Source: Nitrospirota bacterium
GTDB taxonomy: Bacteria > Nitrospirota > Nitrospiria > Nitrospirales > Nitrospiraceae
NCBI GenBank assembly: GCA_030682135.1
Contig: JAUXQT010000093.1
Span: 1 to 40,891, forward strand
Reading direction: 5' to 3'
Length of the DNA stretch: 40,891 bases
Below the pieces are notes generated by a model, which was not told where the DNA came from, searched no databases, and saw only the letters and a list, made by a program, of their open reading frames with translations. The position numbers and the translations under genes were made by a program. This document shows positions 1 through 9,224 of the stretch, one piece after another; position 1 is the stretch's first letter, and every line of letters begins with the position of its first letter.

Positions 1-1185
1 CTCCTTCTTCGCCAACATTTCATCCGTCGGCCGCTCCGCCACCTTCACGGATATGGTCTGCTCCTTGCCATTTCGCAATACCGTGACCTGCGCATCCTTG
101 CCGACCATCGTCCGGGCGACGAGGTTTCGCAACTGACTCACGTTTTGCACTTCTTTCCCGTTGAACGCGATCACCACATCGCCACGTTTCATACCCGCAG
201 TATGGGACGGGCCGTTCTCATTCACATCGCTGATCAGGACCCCTTTGCGCTGCTCAGGCAACTTGAACGACTTGGCCAAGGCCGGCGTGATTTCTTGAAT
301 GGCGACGCCCATCCAGCCGCGCACAACTTTTCCGGTCTTCTGCAGGCTCTCGACGATGTCCAGGGCAATACTGCTGGGAATGGCAAATCCAATCCCCTCC
401 GATCCGCCGGTCCTTGAAAAAATAGCCGTATTAATCCCCATGAGTTCGCCGTTCATATTGACCAAGGCCCCGCCGGAGTTGCCCGGATTAATTGCGGCGT
501 CGGTCTGGATGAAGTCTTCGTAATCGGCAATACCCACATTGCCGCGGCCTAACGCGCTAATGATACCCAGGGTCACGGTGGAACTCAGCCCAAACGGACT
601 GCCTACGGCTAACACAATATCGCCGACCTGCAACTTCTCATAGTCCGCCCACTTTAATGATGGAAGATCCTTCGCATCGATTTTGACCACAGCCAAGTCC
701 GTCTTCGGGTCGGTCCCCACCACCTTGGCGGTGAATTCACGCCGATCGCTGAGCGTAACGGTAATCTGCGTGGCGCCTTCGACGACGTGATTGTTGGTGA
801 CGATAAATCCGTTCGAGTCAAAGATGACACCGGAGCCTGCGCTTTGATCGGGACGTCCGTGCCCTCCACCCGGAGGCATCGGCGGAGGAGTTGGAAGTTC
901 GCCCTCTGGCCCTTCTTCACCGGGAGGTCCGCCAAATGGGCCTGGCGGCAACGGCGATTTCCGGCCCCGTCCCTTGCCTTCCCCCCCCCCGGTCACTGCA
1001 ATATTCACCACGGCCGGGGTTACCTTCTTGACGATTTCTGAAAAACCCTGTGTCAGCCCGGCTGGAGCCCCGGCGGCAAAGGCTGTCGGTTCATTCGGCA
1101 GGATAGCAAACGCGAAGGTGCTTGCGACCAAACCAAGACCTGCGACAAGACCCAGAACATCCCTTCCCTTACTCCGCATGACCAT
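1..1185 (-). CDS. degP: HtrA/DegP-type periplasmic serine protease, 3' end off window
   Basis: The 395 visible residues form a trypsin-like HtrA protease followed by the start of a PDZ domain. The triad is visible as His133 (in TNNHVV), Asp163 (in KTDLAVV) and Ser237 (in GNSGGA). A hydrophobic N-terminal segment (about residues 10-35) is a signal peptide or anchor. Between it and the protease lies an unusually Gly/Pro/Glu-rich linker (about 63-120), encoded partly by a run of ten G. The family degrades or refolds misfolded envelope proteins. The ATG at 1185 is chosen because GGAGG lies 9 nt upstream; a second in-frame ATG at 1179 is more distant from it. The C-terminal PDZ part lies beyond position 1, so DegP, DegQ and DegS types cannot be separated. 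Confidence 0.93.
   Translation of the reverse strand, partial: MVMRSKGRDVLGLVAGLGLVASTFAFAILPNEPTAFAAGAPAGLTQGFSEIVKKVTPAVVNIAVTGGGEGKGRGRKSPLPPGPFGGPPGEEGPEGELPTPPPMPPGGGHGRPDQSAGSGVIFDSNGFIVTNNHVVEGATQITVTLSDRREFTAKVVGTDPKTDLAVVKIDAKDLPSLKWADYEKLQVGDIVLAVGSPFGLSSTVTLGIISALGRGNVGIADYEDFIQTDAAINPGNSGGALVNMNGELMGINTAIFSRTGGSEGIGFAIPSSIALDIVESLQKTGKVVRGWMGVAIQEITPALAKSFKLPEQRKGVLISDVNENGPSHTAGMKRGDVVIAFNGKEVQNVSQLRNLVARTMVGKDAQVTVLRNGKEQTISVKVAERPTDEMLAKKE
981..990 (-). repeat. Ten-G homopolymer inside the HtrA coding sequence
   Basis: Plus-strand positions 981-990 are ten C (ten G in the coding strand), at codons 66-69 of the protease gene. The frames on both sides are continuous as given: the protease motifs downstream are in the same frame as the start codon. 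One added G would give a TGA at 919-917, and one lost G would open a frame that stops at 656-654. Either would remove the protease domain. Confidence 0.85.
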
Positions 1186-1277
1186 AACAGCGTTCCTCCA
1201 GAGGGTTAACCGACGCAACCGCATCAACTGAACGGCGCATTGTACACTATCCGTTCCGAGGGCTTCAAAGACTAATA

Positions 1278-1317
1278 GTCCCCTTCGGACTCTCCAAAAA
1301 CAGAGCCGGAAGGGGAC
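1278..1317 (-). terminator. Stem-loop downstream of the lipoprotein gene, candidate terminator
   Basis: GTCCCCTTC (1278-1286) is the exact inverse of GAAGGGGAC (1309-1317), with partly paired sequence between them. It lies 33 nt after the stop codon of the 1350-2132 gene and upstream of the protease gene. The T-tract on the minus strand is weak, so intrinsic termination is likely rather than certain. Confidence 0.5.
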
Positions 1318-1349
1318 AAGAGTACTGACCGCAAAACGATCGAAACGCG

Positions 1350-2132
1350 CTACGAACTGACTCTCCGAGCCGCCGACTCGGCTTCCAACACCCCGAGCCA
1401 CGAGTTCTGGAGCCTCAACACCAGCCGCTTCGCGGCCTGCTCGAAGGACACGACACGGAGGGTATTGGGAGCGCCCTCATATGTCGGAGGCCAGATACGC
1501 CGTTGATCCTGAGGGCGCAGATAGATGGCCGGATACCATTGATTGATCCCCGGTGCGCTCGGACGGTCCAACGTGGCCCAGCCCCGGCCTTCGGCCTGTA
1601 TCAGCGTCTGGTTATGCTTCAAGTCCAGCAGGACGAACTCCAATAACGACCAGTTATCTCGACGATACCCAGGCTGCGCATGAGTCGTCCATCCAAGGAA
1701 CAACGTGACGGGATATTCCTGCTCGGTACTCGACACCACTACGACTGCCAGATAGTCGAGTCCACGTTGCCGGCCCAGCTCTGCGAACTGGGCCCAATCG
1801 CCATGAGATTGCGGCTTGATATGGTGACCGGGAATCACCTCTTTAATGACGATAGGAATCGCATGACCGAGATCTTGCTGCAGGTTCTCTGTCAGGCGAG
1901 TCAGTGCTTCTTCCGGCAGATTCGGAGCCGCACCAGGATCTGCGGTATCCGATACGACGACCAGCCCGGCCTGCAACGGCCGCTGATCGATCTTTGCGAG
2001 AGCATCGGCGCCGGACGGCCGCTCTGCCGACACATAGTCGCCGATCCGCGCCGGCGGAACGGCGGACGCACAGGATACGACGAGTAGAGCACTGACCATA
2101 AGACTGAATGGTTTGAGCAATTCGCGCATCAC
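1350..2132 (-). CDS. Putative lipoprotein of unknown function
   Basis: This 260-residue protein has a signal sequence ending in a lipobox (LVVSC, Cys21), so it is probably lipid-anchored in the envelope. I do not recognise the domain. It contains stretches such as [17 protein letters not shown] and a YLAVVVVSS strand, consistent with an alpha/beta periplasmic domain. AGGAGG lies about 6-9 nt upstream of two adjacent ATGs, supporting the start at 2132 or 2129. It stands alone between the protease gene and a divergent glycosyltransferase, with a stem-loop after its stop codon. Confidence 0.8.
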   Translation of the reverse strand: MMRELLKPFSLMVSALLVVSCASAVPPARIGDYVSAERPSGADALAKIDQRPLQAGLVVVSDTADPGAAPNLPEEALTRLTENLQQDLGHAIPIVIKEVIPGHHIKPQSHGDWAQFAELGRQRGLDYLAVVVVSSTEQEYPVTLFLGWTTHAQPGYRRDNWSLLEFVLLDLKHNQTLIQAEGRGWATLDRPSAPGINQWYPAIYLRPQDQRRIWPPTYEGAPNTLRVVSFEQAAKRLVLRLQNSWLGVLEAESAARRVSS

Positions 2133-2320
2133 CCACCTCCTGGCTATGAGAGGCTCGCCCGTCGACTCACTCTACTTGTATACGTTCGCTCCCCGGTAGT
2201 AGATCTGTCAAGTCCGGGCCATCCACTTGCAATCCTGCCCGTGGCTCGGCTACCGTATTTCCTCATGCCTCTGCCTCTCGTCCGGGGACGCCGCAGCTCA
2301 TCCCAACAAGGCTGGTTCCT

Positions 2321-3130
2321 GTGTCATTGCGAAACGACTCCGGCTCCATCGAGTGGTCGATCATCATCCCAGCCCATAACGAAGCGGCTCGCATCCTTCC
2401 CTATCTTCGAAGCATCACTTCATACATGCAAGACCGTGGGCAGCCCTATGAGGTTCTGGTCGTCGACGACGGCAGCACCGATGCCACCGCCACTCTGGTT
2501 GAAACCGCAGCCGCTTCCCTCCCGCACATTCAGTTAATCCGGCCCCCACAACGACAAGGAAAAGGGGCCGCCGTGCGACGGGGCATGCAAGCCGCGACCG
2601 GACATCTCCAATTGTTTGCCGATGCAGATGGGGCCACGCCGATTCAGGAGCTCGCCAGGCTCGAACAGGCCTTGGCGAGCGGCGCCGATTTGGCTATCGG
2701 ATCGCGCGCCCTGGCTTCTCGATTGCCAGACTATGCAGTCCAGGCCCGCTTCGTTCGAACTATTTCCGGCAACCTGTTCAATTTCATCGTACGACAATGC
2801 GGCCTCAGAGGAATCACCGATACGCAATGCGGATTCAAGCTGTTCCGTCGACCGGTGGCCATCGACCTCTTTGGCGTCTCCTCCATCGATGGTTATGGCT
2901 TCGATCTCGAACTGCTCTACGTGGCGCAACAACGAGGGTACAACATCGCAGAGATTCCGGTGAATTGGTCGGATCAGCCAGGTTCAAAAGTCCGCGTCCT
3001 CAGAGATGGCCTCGCCATGCTACGAGAATTGGCTGTCATCAAACGGAATTGGGCCAAGGGCTCCTATTCCACTCGGGCGCAGAATTTCAAGCCAGCCACA
3101 GTCGGCCACCTCGAACTTCCTCCCCAATAA
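2321..3130 (+). CDS. Family-2 glycosyltransferase (dolichyl-phosphate glucosyltransferase-like)
   Basis: This 269-residue GT-A fold enzyme has the nucleotide-sugar binding motif VVDDGSTD (about residues 48-54) and the metal-binding DXD motif in FADADGATP (Asp101, Asp103). The later segment GITDTQCGFKLFRR is typical of Dpm1/ALG5-type enzymes that load a sugar onto a polyprenyl phosphate. No C-terminal membrane segments are visible, so it should act at the cytoplasmic membrane face. Start is GTG; no strong ribosome site is visible. It converges on the GT-C-like and carbamoyltransferase genes and probably serves the same surface-glycan pathway, which is an inference from position. Confidence 0.85.
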   Translation: MSLRNDSGSIEWSIIIPAHNEAARILPYLRSITSYMQDRGQPYEVLVVDDGSTDATATLVETAAASLPHIQLIRPPQRQGKGAAVRRGMQAATGHLQLFADADGATPIQELARLEQALASGADLAIGSRALASRLPDYAVQARFVRTISGNLFNFIVRQCGLRGITDTQCGFKLFRRPVAIDLFGVSSIDGYGFDLELLYVAQQRGYNIAEIPVNWSDQPGSKVRVLRDGLAMLRELAVIKRNWAKGSYSTRAQNFKPATVGHLELPPQ

Positions 3131-3151
3131 GAAGAATTGTTCGCCCATACA

Positions 3152-4669
3152 TCACTTGAGGGTCTGCACATAAATCGAGACTTTCCCATCTTGATATTCC
3201 CGTAGCCATGCCGGCTCGCCTGCAAGCGCCTCGTCCAACAGACTCTTTCTCCTCACGATCGCCCAATCGACCGAGTAGGCAGTCAGAACAGAAAGCCTCG
3301 GAGGGTCCGTCAGGCTCAGAGCCACGTAGTCTTGGAAAATCAGGCGATCCCCGCTTCGCCAGGCCGGCATACGCCCATCGATAAAGATTTTCTCTTCCGG
3401 CAACCACCAGAGCAGAAACCCTCCATAGGCATAGTCGTTATAGAGCCGCTGCCCCACCCGGTCCCGATGTTCGCGAACCCATTGTACCGCCTCAATCGGA
3501 TAGGACGTGCCCTTGAAATACTCGACAGGCTCTAGACCGGACTGCACTACCCGCTGAAGATGGTCCGGCCCCAACCAGACCATGAACAGCCCTCCGGCCA
3601 GCGTCCCGGCCAGCGTCCCAGCCAGCACCCATCGCCTGGCACGAACGGAGTCCGAACTGAGCCAGCCTGTACATTTGCCACATCCTTCAGCCAACAACTC
3701 GGCACAAAGCGGGAGGCTGACTAAGAGAAAAAACGGAATATTTCGCATATGACGCAGCGAGAGAAACAGAAACACCAGCCAGACGGCCCATCGTACCGGT
3801 TCGATACGCCGATACCAGGCCGCTACCGCCAGCCCCAATCCTGCCAGATACAACGCGTAGCTGCGGCCAGCCAACGTGCTCAAGGATAATGGCTGCCATT
3901 CCTGCAAGTTATCGAGCATGAATCGATTCGACAGGGAATCGATAATCTCTCCGTACAATCTCCATCCATAGGGGTTCACCAAGGTCACCAAGGCCGCAAC
4001 TCCCCCCGCCACCATCAGCGTTCCAATCGTGGACCATGCGAGGGGCCGTTCATCAAGATGTACGACTAGGCCAGGTGCCCAATGAAGGACTCCTTTCATC
4101 ATCGTACAACAAGCAGCCACCAGCCCCAGCAGAAACAACCCGGCTGTAAACCCTCCGTGCAGATTGGCCCAGAGCAGAAACAATGGCGGAATCAGCCATA
4201 ATAAACGGGTTTCTCCGTTCCGAACTCGCTGAAGAATCACCAGTAATACCGCGAGGCCCAGCAAGGTGACCATTTGGGTTCTCGCCCCGAGATATGGCAA
4301 GGCCACCCACAAAGACAGGGCACAGGCGAGCAGTCGCGCGGTCCTGTTGCAAGGGACAGAACAACTCGCAACCAGCCAAGCTCCTGCCGTCACCACGCCA
4401 AAGAAGAGAATCACCCCCAAAGCGCCGAACATCTGATAGAAGGCCCCGATAATCAAATCGGTCAGCCAGGCATGTTCAACCCAGGGCCAGTCCGGCATCG
4501 TGTGGGAATAGGGATCGAGAGCCGGCAAGATCCCGCCTTGCCAGAGGAGATCGAGGCCCGTTCTCAGATGCCATCCAAAATCTGGCTCTGTCAGAGGCTG
4601 CAGCGTAAAGTTCAGAACGATGAGAAGGAGGAAGGCATCGAAGACTGAGAATAGTCTGTCACCCTTCAC
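3152..4669 (-). CDS. Polytopic membrane protein, GT-C glycosyltransferase-like
   Basis: This 505-residue protein has about ten hydrophobic segments and an early acidic motif in EPDFGWHLRTG, followed by DPYSHT and later WANLHGGF. These resemble the first periplasmic loop of GT-C membrane glycosyltransferases that use polyprenyl-linked sugars. The C-terminal part is a soluble domain (LYNDYAYGGFLLWWLPEEKIFIDGR region). Its GTG start at 4669 overlaps the stop of the carbamoyltransferase gene by 4 nt (GTGA), so the two are probably translationally coupled. Exact substrate is unknown, and assignment to GT-C rests on motif resemblance only. Confidence 0.75.
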   Translation of the reverse strand: MKGDRLFSVFDAFLLLIVLNFTLQPLTEPDFGWHLRTGLDLLWQGGILPALDPYSHTMPDWPWVEHAWLTDLIIGAFYQMFGALGVILFFGVVTAGAWLVASCSVPCNRTARLLACALSLWVALPYLGARTQMVTLLGLAVLLVILQRVRNGETRLLWLIPPLFLLWANLHGGFTAGLFLLGLVAACCTMMKGVLHWAPGLVVHLDERPLAWSTIGTLMVAGGVAALVTLVNPYGWRLYGEIIDSLSNRFMLDNLQEWQPLSLSTLAGRSYALYLAGLGLAVAAWYRRIEPVRWAVWLVFLFLSLRHMRNIPFFLLVSLPLCAELLAEGCGKCTGWLSSDSVRARRWVLAGTLAGTLAGGLFMVWLGPDHLQRVVQSGLEPVEYFKGTSYPIEAVQWVREHRDRVGQRLYNDYAYGGFLLWWLPEEKIFIDGRMPAWRSGDRLIFQDYVALSLTDPPRLSVLTAYSVDWAIVRRKSLLDEALAGEPAWLREYQDGKVSIYVQTLK

Positions 4670-6393
4670 GCGTTACCCTGCACGGCTGTGGGACGGCCGA
4701 TCAATAGATTGCCTAACACCAGCCACTCCACATCCGTGCGGAGGAAGCAATCGACCGCCTCCTCCGGGGTACAGACGATGGGTTCATTGACGTTGAACGA
4801 GGTATTCAGAAGTATGGGGATTCCGGTCTGACGACCAAACGCTTCCAGGAGCAAACGATAGCGAGGATTGGACGTCGCATCCACCGTTTGAATCCGCGCC
4901 GAACCATCCACATGAACGACGGCAGGAATCAAACCTTTCGCCGATGGGAGGACCGGAACCGTCAACAGCATGAAGGGTGAGGGCGACGGCAAATCGAAAT
5001 ACTCCGAGGCCTTCTCCTCAAGGACCGACGGAGCAAAGGGTCGAAAGGGCTCCCGAAGCTTCACCTTGGCATTAATCAACTCCCGCATATCCTCGCGGCG
5101 GGGATCTGCCAGCAGACTGCGATTGCCCAACCCGCGCGGCCCCCATTCCATCCGACCTTGAAACCAACAGACGAGCCGACCATTGGCCAACTCACCCGCC
5201 ACCCTCTCGCAGAGTTGGTCGTCGGGAAGACGTTCGGCCGACAACCCGGCCCTCTCAAGTGCAGCCTGGCATTCCTGCTCAGTGAACTCCGGTCCCCAGG
5301 AAGCAGATCGCATGACCATGCGCTCGGTCAACGCTCCGCGCCGGTGAGTCAGCCAGAGAGCCGCCCCCATGGCAGCCCCGGAATCCCCCGCCGCCGAAGG
5401 GATATAGATCTCGCGGAATCCAGCCTCCCGCCACAAGCGACTGTTGGCGACACAGTTATAGGCCACCCCTCCGGCGAGGCAGAGCCGATCGAGACCGGTC
5501 AGGCGCTGCAGATGGCGGGCGAGATGGAGCACCGTCTCTTCCAGAACCATCTGTGCGCTGGCTGCTACATCTCGATGCCGCTGGGTGACCTCGTCCTCTG
5601 GCTGCCGATTGGGCCCCAACAGTCGAAGGATGGCGGGAGAAAACATCCGCTGCCGGGCCAGGTGAAAATCGAAGATCTTCGTGTTCAACTCAAACCCGCC
5701 ATCGGGGAGAAGACGGAGGACCTGTTCCCGAAGAGCCGCTGCGAATCGGGGCTCGCCGTAGGCCGCCAACCCCATCACAATGTATTCATCGTGATCCGGC
5801 TTGAATCCCAGATACGCGGTCATGGCCGCGTAGAACTGTCCGACCGAATGGGGAAGGGGTACCCGTTGTAGCACGCGAATATCCGGGCCGTCGGCCTGCG
5901 CCAGCATGGTGGTATGGGCTTCCGACGCCCCATCCACGATGAGCACGGCCGCGCGGTCAAACGGTGAAACAAGAACTGAGCTGGCAGCATGACAGAGATG
6001 ATGGTCTAGAAAGACTGGTTCGGGGCATGCGGTTCCGTCAATCAGCCTGGTGAGGTAGCGACGAAGGAAGAAGAGCTCCTTCCATTCCTGAGTCAGCCGC
6101 TCTGTGCTCCGCTTGCCCTTCACCCAACAGAGTTTCGGCGACCGGATCATCGCCCCAAGGGCCAGAGCTCCCCGCCGGCCGACTTGCCAATACTTCCACG
6201 GCACTGCCACCGCATCGACATCGCACAACCGCACACCAGCCGTACGGAGACAATACCGAATGGCCTGCACCGGCAACGCCGTGACATGTTTCACCCGGAC
6301 GAACCGCTCTTCTTCTGCCGCAGCGATGACTCGGCCATTCTCGACCAGCGCCGCGGCGGCATCCCGCATGTTCGAGAGCCCGAGTATCAGCAT
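4666..6393 (-). CDS. NodU/CmcH-type carbamoyltransferase
   Basis: The 575-residue protein has the two-domain architecture of NodU/TobZ O-carbamoyltransferases. These use carbamoyl phosphate and ATP to carbamoylate a sugar or antibiotic hydroxyl. Seen in sequence: the N-terminal LGLSNMRDAAAALVENG strand; DHHLCHAASS, a metal-binding and catalytic region; LIVDGASE; and the C-terminal YrdC-like/ATP part with WGPRGLGNRSLLADPR and LNTSFNVNEPIV. I place the start at the ATG at 6393 because the family begins at MLILGLS. A GTG at 6444 would add 17 residues but has poor spacing. It is coupled to the downstream membrane protein, suggesting carbamoylation of an envelope glycan. Confidence 0.88.
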   Translation of the reverse strand: MLILGLSNMRDAAAALVENGRVIAAAEEERFVRVKHVTALPVQAIRYCLRTAGVRLCDVDAVAVPWKYWQVGRRGALALGAMIRSPKLCWVKGKRSTERLTQEWKELFFLRRYLTRLIDGTACPEPVFLDHHLCHAASSVLVSPFDRAAVLIVDGASEAHTTMLAQADGPDIRVLQRVPLPHSVGQFYAAMTAYLGFKPDHDEYIVMGLAAYGEPRFAAALREQVLRLLPDGGFELNTKIFDFHLARQRMFSPAILRLLGPNRQPEDEVTQRHRDVAASAQMVLEETVLHLARHLQRLTGLDRLCLAGGVAYNCVANSRLWREAGFREIYIPSAAGDSGAAMGAALWLTHRRGALTERMVMRSASWGPEFTEQECQAALERAGLSAERLPDDQLCERVAGELANGRLVCWFQGRMEWGPRGLGNRSLLADPRREDMRELINAKVKLREPFRPFAPSVLEEKASEYFDLPSPSPFMLLTVPVLPSAKGLIPAVVHVDGSARIQTVDATSNPRYRLLLEAFGRQTGIPILLNTSFNVNEPIVCTPEEAVDCFLRTDVEWLVLGNLLIGRPTAVQGNA

Positions 6394-6554
6394 CGAGACA
6401 TCGCCCTTCCCCTGTTCAGAAGGGCAGAATAACTGAGCGCTCACAACCTCGCAAGACCATCTGCGCCCTGTTGCATTCAGTCTGACATTTCGGTACGGTG
6501 CAGAGCTTGAATTCCTCTAGCCAAACCGGTCACGACAGGCACCACTCCCAAACT

Positions 6555-8447
6555 ATGGTCATCGCACAATACTCACCGGCTCCATCTCGACGATTCAGGA
6601 AACAATGGGTCGTTCTCTTATGTCTCCTCACGACCGTGGGTGGACTCTGGGGCTGTGAGAAACTGACGTCGGGGTTTCGTCGAACCCCGTTGCCGGACAT
6701 GGGTCCGCGTCTGGCGAACTCCGTCAAGTTGACCTTCGATCCCTCCCTCACCAACCTCAAGATGCAGTATACGGATGGGTGCAATAGCCCGCATGAGCTC
6801 AATGTGGGAGAGGAAACGGAATCCATCCTCATCGACGCAGCAGCCCAAAACTTTACGGCCGTGACCGTCACCGGGGGAGTGGCCGCTCCAACTCCACCCG
6901 ATACCGAAATCCTGGTCACCCTCCAACGATCAGGCCTCAAACTTTGGGCGGACAGTCTCTACGACCGCGTCCCAGCCGACATCGTCCTCGAAGCGCTCTT
7001 GACCTTTAAAAATGCCGCGGGAAAAGAGCTGAGCCAGCAGACCGTTTCGATCACGCACAACCAGCGCCTCATTCTGGAACCGACCCAGCGCCGTTGCGAC
7101 TACGGCAACATGGGGGAGTTCGTGCATGACGCCGGGGTCGCCCTGGCTACGCAATTCATTCGAGCCGCAAGGACCCAATTGGCCGGGACTGGCAGCCAAG
7201 TACCCGCCGCAGTGGCAGCCTCACCAACCAGACCGGCTCTACCAGCAGCGACGCTACCGACCAAAGGCAGTCCTTCGGCACTCTCGTTTAAGGCCACGGT
7301 GCTGGACGAGAACAGTAATTTAGTCTTTGAGGGAGGCGAACGGATTCGAGTCCGCATCGACCTCATAAACGGAGGAGAGCCGGAACTTCAGGGTGTCACG
7401 GCGACCCTAACGGGAACCGCCTCGCTGCTCGCCCAATTTCCAGCCACCACGCTGGCGGTCGGACGACTGCAACCAGGCCAATCCCGCTCGATCGAATTTG
7501 TGGCGACATTGCCGCAAGCCGTCCAACAGCAGAAGGCCGAGCTCCAGGTAGCAGTGTCTGACTCAGGAACCAGGACTCAGCCGCCGCTTCAAACCCTGAC
7601 TCTCTCGATTCAACCCACTGGCATCAAAGCCGACGACGTGGATCAGATCCCTGCTGTGACCGCCGGATTTCATCAGCCCCACACCTATTTGCTCTCTATC
7701 GGGATCGGATCATATCGAGACCAGCAAGTCCCCTCTCGCAAGTTTGCCTCCTTGGATGCCGAAATGGTTGCAACCTATTTTCAATCCCTCGGCGGCTTAC
7801 CGGCCTCCAATGTTCGGCTGTTACAAGATTGGAAGGCGCTCCGTCCAGATATCGACGAAGCCCTGTTGGATTGGTTGCCTTCTCACATGAACAAGGATGC
7901 GGTTGTTATTGTCTATTTCGCCGGCCTGGCCTCAGTCTCTGCGACGGGAGAGACGTTCCTGGTGCCATACGATGGGACCGCCACAAGCACCTCACGCGCC
8001 TACCCGCTCAAGGATTTGGAGGCAGCGCTCTCCCGCCTCAAAGCGAAGCATACGGTGTTTCTATTTGATGGGATTGTCTCGCGCATGGGACCGGACAGCC
8101 GAACCAAGCCCGTCCTCCCCCAATGGAACCCCACTGGAAGCTCGACTCTCCATGTCATCGGAACCGGCGGGATCGGACGTGGGTTAGAAGACGACGAACA
8201 TCGGCATGGGCTCTTCACCTATTATCTGCTGCGGGCACTGCGCGGCGAGGCCGATACGAATCGGGATGGCGACGTAACCGTCGGCGAAACGGTGGCCTAT
8301 CTCAGCCAGAAAGTACTGTGGGCCTCCAAGACCCATATGGGCCAGGAACAACGCCCTGTAATTGCGCCGCCCATCCGCTCAACCGATCCTTCCGCAGCCC
8401 TGATATTGACCAAGCCAGCCTCGATCCTGGGAACAGTCGCTCGCTAG
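6555..8447 (+). CDS. Lipoprotein with catalytically dead caspase-like domain
   Basis: The 630-residue protein starts with a signal sequence and a lipobox (LWGC, Cys34). A middle segment (about 255-355) looks like an immunoglobulin-like CARDB/NEW3 adhesion domain. Residues about 380-620 match the caspase/peptidase C14 fold: LLSIGIGSYRD, then VVIVYFAG, FLVPYDG, VFLFDG, and HGLFTYYLLRALRGEADTNRDGDVT. Active members have GHG and DxCxSG. Here these read GLA (residue 458 is Leu) and DGIVSR (residue 507 is Ile), so both catalytic positions appear lost. The ATG at 6555 fits the signal peptide better than the GTG at 6498; neither has a strong ribosome site. It is divergent from the carbamoyltransferase gene. 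Confidence 0.75.
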   Translation: MVIAQYSPAPSRRFRKQWVVLLCLLTTVGGLWGCEKLTSGFRRTPLPDMGPRLANSVKLTFDPSLTNLKMQYTDGCNSPHELNVGEETESILIDAAAQNFTAVTVTGGVAAPTPPDTEILVTLQRSGLKLWADSLYDRVPADIVLEALLTFKNAAGKELSQQTVSITHNQRLILEPTQRRCDYGNMGEFVHDAGVALATQFIRAARTQLAGTGSQVPAAVAASPTRPALPAATLPTKGSPSALSFKATVLDENSNLVFEGGERIRVRIDLINGGEPELQGVTATLTGTASLLAQFPATTLAVGRLQPGQSRSIEFVATLPQAVQQQKAELQVAVSDSGTRTQPPLQTLTLSIQPTGIKADDVDQIPAVTAGFHQPHTYLLSIGIGSYRDQQVPSRKFASLDAEMVATYFQSLGGLPASNVRLLQDWKALRPDIDEALLDWLPSHMNKDAVVIVYFAGLASVSATGETFLVPYDGTATSTSRAYPLKDLEAALSRLKAKHTVFLFDGIVSRMGPDSRTKPVLPQWNPTGSSTLHVIGTGGIGRGLEDDEHRHGLFTYYLLRALRGEADTNRDGDVTVGETVAYLSQKVLWASKTHMGQEQRPVIAPPIRSTDPSAALILTKPASILGTVAR

Positions 8448-8604
8448 AAACAGTCGTACGCCTTACCGGCCATCAAACCCAGGCATGACTCAACATACTG
8501 TTCATGGGCGTCAAGCTCACGGCCTATGAATGACCGCCACGCGTGAGATTCGGCGTGGCGCTTCCGCACAGATTCGACGAAATAAGAAGGCTCGACCAGC
8601 GGAC

Positions 8605-8643
8605 AAAAAAAGAGGGTGAAGGATTCGCTCCTCCACCCTCTTA
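8605..8643 (-). terminator. Intrinsic terminator of the cytochrome c gene
   Basis: On the minus strand, 20 nt after the cytochrome stop codon, GAGGGTGGAGGA and TCCTTCACCCTC form a long stem with a short GCGAA-type loop, followed directly by seven T. This is a textbook rho-independent terminator. It may also act in the opposite direction on the convergent lipoprotein gene, but the A-side run is what supports the minus strand. Confidence 0.85.
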
Positions 8644-8662
8644 CACTCACACTCAGGCGAAA

Positions 8663-9109
8663 TTACTCGCCCTTGCAGAAGCTCCGCTCGTAGTTGATGA
8701 TCGTCCAGGCTTCTTCTTCGTTGATCGCGGCCGGGATCAGGGAGACCATCCCCGTGCCTGCGCTGCCGTTCTTGATTACCCAGAAGAGCTCGCCATCTTT
8801 CCGCTTCTTGTGGAACTTGCAGTTCGTGAAATCGCGTGGGCTCGGATTCAAAATCGCACCCGCCGGGCCCTGGCCATTTCCTTCTTTGCCATGACAATTG
8901 AAGCAAGTGCCCTTGCCCTCGAACAATGCCTTTCCTTTGGCGATGCTCTCAGGAGTTACAGCCACCGGATTCTTCATCGCCTTCGCATCGCTCATCTGAT
9001 CTGCCGGGACGCGGGGCTTCAGAGGCTCACGCTCTTCGGCTCCGACCACTGAAACCGACAACATCATCAGCGCTGCGCTGATTCCCAGGAACTTAGAGAA
9101 ATAACCCAT
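8663..9109 (-). CDS. Small periplasmic single-haem c-type cytochrome
   Basis: The 148-residue preprotein has a signal peptide ending near VVGA-E (residue 24) and one CXXCH haem-binding site (Cys69, Cys72, His73). Met121, in GTGMVSLIP, is a plausible distal haem ligand. The fold is class I cytochrome c with GNGQGPAG after the haem site, as in small electron carriers. Its partner is not identifiable here. The ATG at 9109 is chosen because AGGAGG lies 7 nt upstream; an upstream GTG would destroy the signal peptide. It has its own promoter and terminator and appears to be transcribed alone. Confidence 0.9.
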   Translation of the reverse strand: MGYFSKFLGISAALMMLSVSVVGAEEREPLKPRVPADQMSDAKAMKNPVAVTPESIAKGKALFEGKGTCFNCHGKEGNGQGPAGAILNPSPRDFTNCKFHKKRKDGELFWVIKNGSAGTGMVSLIPAAINEEEAWTIINYERSFCKGE

Positions 9110-9194
9110 CAGACGTCCTCCTTTGTGTTTAACCACCGCACGTGAACTCGGCCTCTGGCTCAAAGATCTATGTAAAGTCGACAAAACGCCGGCG

Positions 9195-9224
9195 AATATA
9201 ACAACGGCCTTCCACCCATGTCAA
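9195..9224 (-). promoter_or_regulatory. Sigma-70-type promoter for the cytochrome c gene
   Basis: On the minus strand a perfect -35 TTGACA (9224-9219) is separated by 18 nt from a -10 TATATT (9200-9195). This puts the start of transcription near 9188 and leaves a leader of about 80 nt before the ATG at 9109. Confidence 0.7.

Noticed and set aside
981..990. Frameshift in the HtrA gene at the G run
   Set aside because: Tracing codons on both sides shows the start codon and the catalytic motifs are in the same frame, so the gene is intact as given.
5158..5871. Plus-strand open frame antisense to the carbamoyltransferase
   Set aside because: It overlaps a well-supported gene and has low-complexity composition.
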